Assembly (NCBI GenBank): GCA_036785705.1
Contig: JAWUZG010000159.1
Span: forward strand, 5,704,001-5,768,000
Direction: 5' to 3'
DNA: 64,000 nt
Source: Acanthornis magna
Lineage: Eukaryota > Chordata > Aves > Passeriformes > Acanthizidae
Made by a program: the position numbers and the translations under genes. Below the pieces are notes generated by a model that was given only the letters and a program-made list of their open reading frames with translations, had not been told where the DNA came from and did not search any database. Of the stretch, positions 10,701 to 22,700 are shown one piece after another (position 1 is the stretch's first letter; every line of letters begins with the position of its first letter).

Positions 10701-13700
10701 GGGTCCTGTGCCCGGCCTGGGGGGCTGTAAATCAGCTGGGCTTGGACTCTTGGACTGCGTCCCTGGAGCCCCCGGGCCAAATCCTGCTGCAGCCTTGCCT
10801 CGGCACTGCGGGGCTGCTCGGCTTCACCAATTGTTCTTCCCGCAGCACAGTGGCTGCAAAACTTGTAAAAAGAGACCAGAAGAGCTCTGGGAGAAGCGCT
10901 AAAAATGCTCATAAAATAGTACAGTATCAGTAGTTGGGAGTTGTAATTCTGATGGAGAGGAGTTTCTTCCTGAGTGAGGTTTGGTCATATTTTTCTACTT
11001 CTCTACCTGGAACACCCATTGACTGTAGTGGCACCACAAGGGAAAGCAAGTTCAGGTCTGTCATTTAAACGGAAGATTAAAAATTACTGTCATTTAGAAA
11101 TTCCAAATTCTGGTGCTTACACTAGAGTACTGCTCTTTTGTATCGTATTTTAACAATTTATTTACATAAGCAAATGATCTGTAATGCCACGAGTGATAAG
11201 CAGTCATCACTAACAGGAACCCATTCTAATTGTATTTGTTCTGGCCACATGCTCCATGCTAGCAAGCTGCTCTTCCCCTGCTTCTCAAGGTTAAAACTTG
11301 TTGCTTCCATCACTAAAAATATTCTGAATGATTTAATCTCGCTACTTTTATTTGTTTATTACTCTGCAGTCATTATAATCCCACAGGGGCTTTTTAGATG
11401 TTAATAAAGAGTACTGCACATCACTTTCCCCGAAGCTTGTGTGGCACTATAAACATCATGCTGAGTTTAAATTCCCCTTTCTGACCATATCCTTAAAAAA
11501 TCCAGCATTTGTTAAGAGAATGGAGGGGATTTTTTTTTTTTTTTTTTATTTCTTTTTAACAAAAAGAAATAGGTGGGGGGGAAATAAAGAAGTAACTTTA
11601 GCCTCACAATCTGCTAGCTACATAAAGCAGTAAATGTTCAGCTGAGGCAGGGAAAAACCAGAACTGCTAGAGAGTGGTTGTTTCCTTTTGGAGGAAACAA
11701 TAAATGTGCCCACTTGTATTTTAACAACTTTACTACTGGGCCCCCTAATTACACAAATATACTTGTAATAAACTGCAGAAGAGAAGAACTGAAAAAGAAT
11801 CATTCAGCACAGATCTTTCTCCTCAGCTCAAAAAAGAAACTTTTGGGTAACCACTCTTAAATCTTGGCCCAAATCAGGAGATGAAGATATTTCAGCACTA
11901 TGTGATGAATCATTTGTCTCCTGAGACAGGTGAAAAGGAGAAGCAAATCAGACATGTGGTGTAAAACTTCTCTCATTGGTGTGGACACAACTTTGACCTC
12001 TGAATACAAGAGTTCCTGCAATCCATGGCATGCACTGTAATCAAATTACCAGAATATTAGAGTCCATATCCATGGGAATCTCTCAGCGTTACGCTACATT
12101 AAAGCCTGACACGGGGAATACAGAAATACCCAAAAGAATCCAGAAATGCACTCAAGCAAACCCCAAATATTTCTGCAGCAAACAGTAACTGTCATTTTGC
12201 TCATTAGTCCACAGCTGCGAGATGAGAGCTGCTTCACTGCAAATTCCGGAGAGGAGGGGATAAATCAAAGCCTGTGTGTCCAATACTCTGAAAGTCTTTC
12301 CTCCTTGAGCTGGCAATGTTGGTCCAACAATTGAGCAGTGCCTGGCAGGCAGGAGACCGAGCTGGAGAAGAGTGTTTGTGCTCTTCTCCTTCAGAGACGC
12401 TCTCTCCGACCCCACACGCTCCTTTCTGTGCTATTTTTACCTCTTGCACACAACAGGACGAGAGCTGCGCTCCCTCCATCCACCCCAGACCCCTGCGAGG
12501 ACACCAGGGCGTATTTCAACAGCTGATCTTTTACCCCAGAACTGCAATTGCAAAATTGTGTTTGAAGACGCACAAAAACCAAAACAAAACAGAAAATGCT
12601 GTTGTTAGGGGCTGACTCAGGAGGCCTGGATGGCCCAGCCCTAGTGAGAGGCTCCGAGTCAGGAATCCAGCAGGGCTATGGTATGCAGGGCTAGGTGCTG
12701 CTGATGTCACTGATGGGCTTATCTTCTACCAAAAGAAAATTCCTCTTGTATAATAGGGATCGTGGGTGGGAATTAAACTGCAAATAAATCTCTGCCTCAC
12801 CTTCAGATGCCGTTAGGCCTGGGGCATGGGCCACCAACGTTCAAAGTGTAAAGGGGACAGACACACGCATATGCTCTGTGCATTAATATATACATGTTTA
12901 TCTTCCTGAGGACATTTCTGAAATAACTGTTTAAACTTGCCATCACTCTGAGACGCTAACATTTTACATCTGCCAGCAGGAATATATGTGGATGTCAGCA
13001 ACTTAATATTCGTAGCTCTCAGGGCTGTATAGAGTTAATACAAGAATAAACAGCTGCCTGCGTATTTCTCAAAAAAATAAATGCGTTGCACAGCAAATAT
13101 TCCTAGAAAGCAAAAAGCTCCTATGCATAACGTATGAGTCCCATCACAGGTTAAGGACAGTGAGAGGATGTGCGGTGCTGGCAGGGAGGGTCACTCCAGG
13201 CAGTGACCTCCTCTCCAGGTCCTGTGTCCCAAACCCAGTGCCCCACCTGAGCTCGGCTCTCTTGGCAGCACAGAGGAAACATGATGATCTCAAAGAAAAA
13301 TGTGAACTAGGTCATGAAGTCGCACTCACATGAGGAAGGGCACTCCACAGTGTCTTTGTAAGCAGTAACTGAAGTTTCTAATGGTTATTTTCCAAAACAT
13401 CCCTCCAAATACTTCATTTTGTATAATAATTATAAACTGTGTTAATGCCACTGGACCTCCCACGTGCAGAACACCTGAGAAATAAGCAATGGCTGTAGCA
13501 GCCTGGGCACAAGGAGAGCTCTGCTCCGGCAGGGATTTCCCCTCTGGGCAGCAGGACCTTTCCCCTCAATAGTTTGTTGTCCCCTAATCTCCCAGCTCTT
13601 GCCTGGCCCAGAGCTGCAGATGTTTGTTAGTGCACAGAGAAGCTCGAAAGGCCCAGCTGGTTATGGTCTTGGGGCACAGCTCAGTGTATACATTCCAAGT

Positions 13701-16700
13701 TGAGATTTTGCTGATCACAATCAAAGGCTCAGATCCTTATCTGATGGCCTCGTGCCTGATATTGGCTGCTTATTTTGCAATATCCCACAAACTGCTCTCT
13801 CAACAAAAGCAGAATCTGGCATTTCAGCTGAGAAATCCAGCAAGTCATATGGGTTCAAACCTGGGAAACTGGTTTTTAATTATTTTCCTTTTATGCCAGT
13901 GAACCACAAGAAAGGCTGCATTCCCTGCGACTCCTGCCGTGCTCCTCCCAGGGAGCTGTGCAGGTGTAGGCCCACACTCCTGCAGCATTTGGGGGGATGC
14001 TGGAATTGTTGTGGCAATACGATATTAAAGGAGGATTAATTAGATTTATGCTATTCATTTGGGCAGCTGTTCAGTAGATGAAAGGAAGTCTGATGCAAAT
14101 GAAATGAATGAACCTTCAGAGGCCAATGTCCACTCACTTCTCCTCTCCTGTCCCTCAGCCCAGCTGGTGCAGAAATGGGCACATTCCTTTGGCAAAAATG
14201 AGGCATTTGAAGATTCCATCAGCTGAACTCTCTCTTTCAAGTGTTGCCAGTAGATGCACAATATATACATGTGCTTTTAAAAGACTTTTATTTTGAACTC
14301 AAGATGTGAATCTATGGCATTAAGAAAAGCAGAACAATCCTTTATTTAGCTGCACCTGCACCTTAATGCCTAATGAGTTTAGTCTGATGGAATCCAGACC
14401 TCAGAAAGGATTATAAATTCTCATTTGATTTCATTTATTTCTAAAATACCTTAAACCAGCTGTACCAGTCCAGAATCCAGTCCTTCTTTCTCTATCAGTT
14501 TTACAAGTGTTGTTGAATCTTTTGCTGTCTTAAGTAACTTTCTGCTGTATAATGATACAGCAATAGAAAATAAGAAACAGAGCAGCTTGAAGAAAAATCA
14601 TGCCATAGAAGATAATTAGCATATAAGCTTAAAACCATCAGATTATGAGCACAACTTTCATAAAATTCTTTTGGCCCTGGAAGGAAGATTTGGAACTCTC
14701 TCTCCAGGCACCAGAGCTACCTTTAGCCATTTCTGTCTGTTTTGTATAAACACAGCAGAGATGCTCAGGCAGTGACCTTCCCAAGATTTCTGAATCGGGC
14801 TGTTTATCATGAACAGTGTCTAATTTATAAAAAACATTTAAAGACATTACTTTGCCCCAGTGTAGGTACAGGAATGCAAGGGCAAAGTTTGATCCTCTTG
14901 CATCTCTGCATGATCAAATCACTGCATTGGAGAGTTACTATAACATGATTTGGTTTTAATTTTTGTGTCCTCTGCTCACGCCTGTGCCCCCAGCAGGCTC
15001 CCATCCTCCTGCAGAGATCCTCAGTCCTTCTCTTGTGGATTTTCCCCCCATTTTAGGTTTGTCTCACAGCCTCTCATCTCCCCTGGCTGAATACACATTA
15101 TTTCTGATCAGATCTGTTCAGCCACTTGTCTCTCCTTCCCTGGGCCTGGGATGTGTTTCCATTTGCTCAGTGCTGTGTGTGCAAGCAGTCAGGGCAGGCT
15201 GCTGGTTTTTGCATCAGTGAATTTTTGAGACCTGCTCAGTCTCAGAGCAGGTTGCAGGAAGCACCTTGGGCCCCATTTGTCTAGTGGTTGGACTGGGGGA
15301 TTATTTCTCCAACTGAACCTTATTGCCATTTAACTTTTCTCCCTCTTTGTGCTCGGCAGCCCTTCCCCCTTGAGACACCCATCACCCTTTCTCCTCCTCC
15401 AGCCCTGCCTTTTTCTGTGCTGTGGCTGCCACCTCAGTCTGATCCTCATCACTATTCCCCCCCAGACTGCCACTATCTCCGTGACCCTTGGATGCCCTGG
15501 CAAAATGTGTGATTTGGAATTCACACCTAAGGCTGGCACAGCTTCCCTGGGAAGTTGGCCTCGCCAGATCCATCTCCCTGATCCCACAGCGCCAGGGCAG
15601 CAGCCTTGCTGTCCCCTGGATTACAAAGATTGTGATGTAACAAACCTCCCTGCTCAAAGGGGGAAAAGAAAAATGTACTCCTGCATCTTCACATACCTCC
15701 CACAGCTGCAGCCAGGGGATTTAGGGCTTAGGGATGTATCAGACAGCAGCGTGCTCTGCTCTCAGGCTGTTATTCCATGCTGTGCAGACAGAGAAAAGGA
15801 AGCAGGAGCAGTGATGAGCTTCTGCTGTCATTTTGCTCACTGCTCAGTTTGACTAGAGGGGTAATTTTGGGCAGGGTGTGAGAGGAGGCTGCTTTTGGGG
15901 GGCTGTGCACCCACAGCCTGCCCTGTGCCCTCAGGGTCCCTGCAGGGGACAGCCCCTGGCTTGGAGCTGCTGCCCAGGTGCTTCCCACCTTCAGGTACAC
16001 AGAGACACAGCAGCCCTGCCCTGTCAGGGGTAAACAGCAGCCTCAGCTAACCCTGCTCCCCGTGCCAGCACAGAGATTGAGCCGTCTGTGGTGGCCACAA
16101 CATCGGCTGGTTGGGAGGATGCAGGGGGAGCCACGTTTTGCAGCATCACCACAATCCCCAGCTTGCCCCTCTGGAAAAAGGGAGTTCCACAAGGTGCTGG
16201 GGAGTGGGAGAGCTGCTGGGGCAAACCCCCAGGTCTGTCCTGGATTCCCCCATTGCTGTGAAAGGAGGAGAGAAACAAGATTTGAGAGCCTCGTGAGGGA
16301 AGCCCTGCAGATTTCCTTATAGTGAATTTCTGGAAGATGAAGGTAGAAATAGGAGTGTGTCAAAAGGAACAACTTCACGAACTCCCTGTTTTTTATTTCC
16401 CTTGTCTCCCCCCCAGTTCTCCACTCCCTCACACCACTCAAATCCCTCAGCAATCCTCCTGCGTTACAGCAACTGCAGATGGACTGCAGCTCCATGTGCT
16501 GCCGTGTTTCACGTGACCGGGCTGTGAATAAGGTATTCGGGAGAAACACAACTCTTCCCTGCTTATTTTACTTTGCTTTCCCCAGATACACACACAGACA
16601 CAGCAAACAGCACCAGGAGTCACACCACCATCAGTCTGTTTACTATTAGGAGAGTTTCGTGTTCGCAGAGCAGTCCCACGTGTAAATTTTTCACAATACC

Positions 16701-19700
16701 TTTCATCTCGTCTGGCTCTGCTTTCAGCAGAGAAACCACAGCCTAAGCAGGTACCCATCAGGGCACACTCAGAGAAGAAAATGGATTACCTGTGCACAAC
16801 CTGCCCAGATATTTCATGGATGTTCTCTAATAAGAAATGGTTTTACCATCCAGCATTGCCTGAAAGCGTCTGCGGAGAAATCCCGGCAGGGAATGTCTCC
16901 AAATGCAGAAGGCAGCACGCACTATTCTCTCTGTCCTTTCCTTCCCAGTGACTGTGTTTCCTCCTTTGCCATCTGCCATACTAAGGAATTTTAACATAAA
17001 AGACTCCTGGGTGGCACATGGGGCGAGAGGATGTGGTGGCTCACAGCATCCTCTGGTCCCACACCACATTCCCAGGGAAGCAGGTGGCTCCCGCCTGACG
17101 TGGGTACAGCACTGACCCCAACACCAGCAAGGGAGAAACACCAATTTCTGTCCTGAGCAGCCCTTGCTGGATGAAGTTTGACTTAGGAAGAACTTGCTGC
17201 TGCTTCGGAGATAATTAAACCCATCTTCCCTCGCCCGGGTTTGCACACGCACAATGATACCATTGTTCAGAGTCATGCAACACATATGCTGACATTAAAG
17301 TGTTTAATCTTGTAGTACAGTATTCCATTATTTTTTGGACATCTGTACATGATAGAAAAGCTACGTATTAAGGGATTTGTTGACAAAGAAATGGCTAATG
17401 CTGATACATGTGTGGACTGAAAGGATCTTTCCAAGTTGTTCTGCAGTAGGGAGGCTGCTGCTTCCCAGGCCTGAAGCCTGGCACAGATGTGATATGCACT
17501 GTTGCTATTACCACTTCTCGATTTATAACAAGGAGTCAGTGTTTAGAAGAATTTTGGAAGCTCCCTGCTGGGTTTGTGGCTAGGTGGTCTTGCTGGCAAC
17601 ACCAGCTCCATGCTGAAAGCTGAAAAAATGAAGTGATGGCTAAAGGGAGAATATTAACTCCAGAGGGTTTTTTTTTCCCCTTTCGAAGCAAAAATGCTTA
17701 CCCCAGATCACTTTGCAGAGTGAGCACTAGAGAATTTCCAACCTCTGGGGCAGGGGATCAGGATTTATAGAGCCTGGTTTTCATCTTATTTGAAATTAGC
17801 CCATTAGTCCCACTCTCCACCCATGGATGGGGCAGGACTTTGCCCTGGCACACACTGAATTTACCATGCAAGAAACAGTTTATCACCTTCTCCTCCCTCT
17901 ACCTGGCTGTAAAATGGGTCCATGAGCAGGGAGAGCTGGGTGCAGGTTCCCTTCTGCTGAGCCCTGCCTTGGCTCAGGGCAGCCCCTGCTGCAAAGGGCA
18001 CATGGGGACAAGGCACGGGGACAGGGCTGGGGCAGAGGAGCCCAGAGCCCCCACGTGTCTGGGGGTGCTGAGCCTGTGGTTCAAGGTCAGGCTCTGTTTT
18101 TAGAAGTGGCAGGATGGCAGCACTCCCTGGTGATGGGATGCATTAATGAGTTATAGAAAAACCACAGACTATTTATCTCACAGACCAAAATCTAGGCTGT
18201 ATTTGTTTTTCCTTAGGTTTCTCCAAAAACCTGCACTGCCTTCTAGATGACTTGGAAAGCTACAACTATTCCATGTAAAAGGTCCTCCAAATACTGTTTT
18301 TATCACTCTTTAAAAAAAAAAAAAAAAATCCCATCACACACCCCAGGACGTTTGCTCTGCTCCATTTATAGAACTCCCAATTTATATTCTTCAACTATTT
18401 CTTCAAATATTTCTGTAACTGCTGCTTTAGCTGCCTAATGTCAGCATGTAAATCATGAAGCCGAGAGAATGAAACAAATGAAAACCAATCACAGAACCCT
18501 GCATTCCCAAATTCTTGCCATTATAAATTTCCTGCCACTGCCCCTGTAACTCTTGCTGTCAGGCACAATGAGGAGGGAAACATGTGCCTTTGCAGACTGT
18601 GGCCTGGCATGACATTATTGCAATCTTTATTATGGTCCCCCTTTCCCTCAGAAAAATATAAGGACTGACCTTGCATTTCTTGCTCAATCAGGCATCCTGC
18701 TGAGCCCAGTGGGCTCTTTCAGCTGCAGAGACCGCTGGATCCTTCCCCTAATTGCTTTCCTCCTCCTTGAACCTCAGCAACATAAGGAGAAAAGGCCTAT
18801 ATTTCATAAGTGCCATGGTTTTATCCACCAATTTAGAGACAAAGAAGCGCAATTTATAGAGGGAACATTTAATGCCTGTTAATTAGAATCCCATCAAGAG
18901 GTCTCGAATTCGGCATCCCGAAAATTTACAGCGCAGTTTCACAACCACGAGTCCAAGGGGTGGCCCTGGCCTCCCTCCCGCCGTGCTGGGAGGTCCCTGG
19001 TCCTCCTGCCGCGCTGCTCTCGGGCACTGTGGGCAGCTGGGACGGGATGGGATCCACCCAAAAGCTCATCTGGGGAAGGGAATATTTTTTTTCCAGTTGA
19101 ATACACTTCCCAAGGGAGATGGGAGGGCGAGGCAGGAGATAGGAGTGGATCTTCCCCTTGGAAGCAGTGAGACACAGGTGGAGCTGCTCCCAGGGCAGCT
19201 GACTGTGGGAATCTCCTGCTCTGCGCTCAAGGGATGCAACAGAGTTCCTGAAGTTGTGGCTTCCATCTCAGGGGGTGGCCACGGAGGGAAATAAAGGTAA
19301 ATTTTCTCGGAAAATTCGAATAATATTTTGCACTGCTGGGTGCAAATGTGTAAGTCAGAGTTTAGGTTGCTCCTTCATGGAAACGCTAAGGCTGAGATGA
19401 ATCCCCTGACTCTTGGGACAAGCCAGGCTACCCTCGGCCACCTCTGGAGAAACAGTGCTCGTTTTCTGTAGCTCTGCAGCCGTGGGAGGGAAAGCAGATG
19501 AAGACTTTCCTACCCTGTAAACTCACCACACAGGTAGACTCTGAAAACCTGTTAGACCTTAATGCCAGAGTGTGGCAGTCCTTTTTCGGCATCCAAATCT
19601 CTGAGGGGCTCCTCAGCCTGGCTGAGAGGATGAGGATGAGGGGGTGTTGTCTTTTGGAATCTATTTTCCTTTGACTTATCTTTCAGTCTCAGGAATTCAG

Positions 19701-22700
19701 GACCTTTAATCTATTTGAGATTAAAGTCCTTTACAAATCCCTTCTGGCCTTTTTTGGGAGTGAAGAAGTTACAGACACCCTACTGCACATTCCTTCTGGT
19801 GCCTTTTTCCATTGTAAATGAGAAACAAGTAGCTCTAATTGTTGTAAACACTACAATAAACGAGACAACTGCTCTCAAAGTGCCTCGTAAAAACAATTAG
19901 CATATTATCAGGTGAAAGCATTAAAAAGAAAATTTTTTACTTGTTTATATATTCAAAATATATTCTAGGTGCATCGCCCTAATGTGCCAGGGAGGAAGAG
20001 CTGTGAAATTACCAAAGCTTTCCCAGTTTGGCAACCCGAGCTCAGAGTCTATTCATCTGATAATGACTTTATGAAAAAGATTTCTTTGCATCTTCAGAAA
20101 ACAGGAGCATAAAAATACCTAAGCAGGTAGATTGACCTCCCACGAAAACAACTGAAATTAGTGAAAATATTACTGTTGGCTTCCCTGGAGTTTAGATTAG
20201 CTCTTCAATGCTTTGTTAATAATTATTTTTTAACACAGCCATTCTTGGGAAAATCTTGCTGTGCTTCATGGGTTCTTTGCTCAGCACTTGGGGCTGGTGA
20301 TTGACATTGTGCTGCTGTGCTGAGTTCCAGGGCTGAGCAGGGATGAGAGAAATAACAGCACTGCAAGCTATGCCTCAGCATAATCCTCACTGTCACACTT
20401 CAGGCCCTGCCCAGCAATGCCCACCGCAAACCCAGAGACCCAACCAGAGCTTGCAGAATTAGCTCAGGTTGGCTTTGCCCTCGCCAGCAGTGATTTACAA
20501 AGGAGCTGAAAACATTTGGGGTGCTTATTCCTAAATCTCAACAGATTTTGCTGTGGAAGTGACCAAACGTGGGATCAGTTTGAGTTTCCCAGCTTTATGC
20601 TGATGTGTTACTTGCTTTAGAAGTTTGGGCACCTGGGGTGCTCAATAAGTCCACGAGGTTTTCCGTCCAGCATTACTTTTTTATCAACTGTATTGCTGCA
20701 AGTTCTCAGTGTCAGCAGCTACCCTTTTTCATCCCTGTATCCAAATGTTTTCAAGTTCTGTATCTTCAGCACACGTCAGAACAAGCACCCAGTATTTGTT
20801 GACATTTTATCTCCAGCTTTCCCATATTTTTGGATCTGATACCTGGCTACTTCACACCTGAGCACATGTATCCATCCTGTTTTCTTTGAACCATCCCTGT
20901 CGTTGCACAACTGTGTCCTGACCCCTCTTGCATCACCACCAGGCCACAACAGAGGCTTGGGGAGACAAAGCACTTCAGAGAGCTGTGAGCCCTCTGTGTG
21001 TCAGATAGTGCAGCCCTGAGATCCTGCACAGATAGGCAAGGCCAGACTTTCAAAGGTGCTGATCTGAATTGCATATTTGTGACAGGCGTGGCCAAGTTAC
21101 TGATAACCACCAGCCCGAGATATTGCTTGCTTTGCCTGCATCACCTCAATTGTCGCCCACGATTTTTGGTGTCTTGCTTCTTTTCTCATGCATCTCTTGT
21201 CCTGCTCCATCCCACAGCTCCCATCTCCCCTCGTCTCCACCTTTTCCTTCCCAAAGGACAATGCCAGAGGATCCTCATCCCCCATAGCTCCGATTAACTG
21301 CCACACTCACCATGTCAAGACTCATTTTACACCAGCAAATTTTAAACCATGTGTTAAATTAGGTCACAATTTGTCTGCAGTGGTTTTTCGTCCAAAATGC
21401 GATACCACTTCTAAGAATGAGGAGAGGCTCATGTTTACACACGCATTGCCTGTGAGTGACTTTGGATTGTTTTTTAAGGAGAGGAAATCCACTGTTTTCC
21501 CACAGTTAAGGCACACAGTCTGTTTCATAGCAGAATTATTTTTCAAGGGTGTTCTTCCTTTTCCTATTTTACAACCTTTGATTGCACATCCAGAGCTTTG
21601 GCTTCCTCTCCAAGCAGCTGCCTTGCCAAGGCATTTGAATCGTGAGCTGGAATTTCCAATGTTTGAAATTAGCATCTGGGCTAAAACCATTCACCAAAGC
21701 CTTTGGGTAGTAGATTTGTAAGAACTCTGAGTCTGGGATGAGCATGAGTTGAAGTTCTGTGGGCAAAAGAGCTATGAAGCATATCCAGCAAATATTAAAA
21801 ATGCTTGATGTTTTTTAAAGGGAGCATTTAACATTAATTCAGCATTAATGGCTGACAAACAGCTGAGACCAAGTCCTTCAAGAATGACCAAAAGGTTCTT
21901 GTGGTCTGTTATGTCAATAGGGATCACAGATTTTATAAATCTAATGGAGAAAGTGCGCTCACATTCAGGGAGCTGAAGCAATTCTCTTGACTGTTTCAGC
22001 GAACACTTAAAATGCCACTACTCCCCCCTTCCTTTTTTTTAAGCACTCCCCCCACTCTCCCCCTTCCAGCTCCTCAGGTAATTAACTGGAAATGACCCAG
22101 TTGCAGCATTGTCAAAGGTCTAACACCATTCAAACCCAGGAAACTCCGACTCCTTGAATGCTCCCCTGCTTACCCCGTGCTGCTGTGCTTAAGGTATTAC
22201 AGGGGTCCACAAAAAGTGCTTGATCAGATATACTGTACCATATGTTCCCAAATACCAACACACAGCAGCATGACTTAGGGATAGGATTTCAGCCTTCATA
22301 ATGAAGAGTCTTGCTTTTATGAGTTCGAGTCAGACCCTTAACGTTATTTTAACATAGATTTTGGTGTTTAATTATGTAATAAGATTTACTGCAGTCATCT
22401 AACAGATGTTGATTCAGGGTCAGTGTTTCTCATAAATTAGTTCTGAAAGGATTTGTTACTTCTGGGTCAGCAGATAGGTCCAGAGTGCAAAGAAAAAGGG
22501 GAAAAACAATAAACACTGAGTTGAAGGGTTTCTTGGGATTCTTTCTTCAGTTACATATCCACATATTTTCATGATCTTAATGACTATAGCCACAGGAATG
22601 TTTGCTTTAACACTAAAGATGGCTCAGGCCAAAACCCTATATCCAAACATCTGCAAAGCATGGGAAAGTTCAAACTTTGGGGCTCTTTATTTTATGACCC

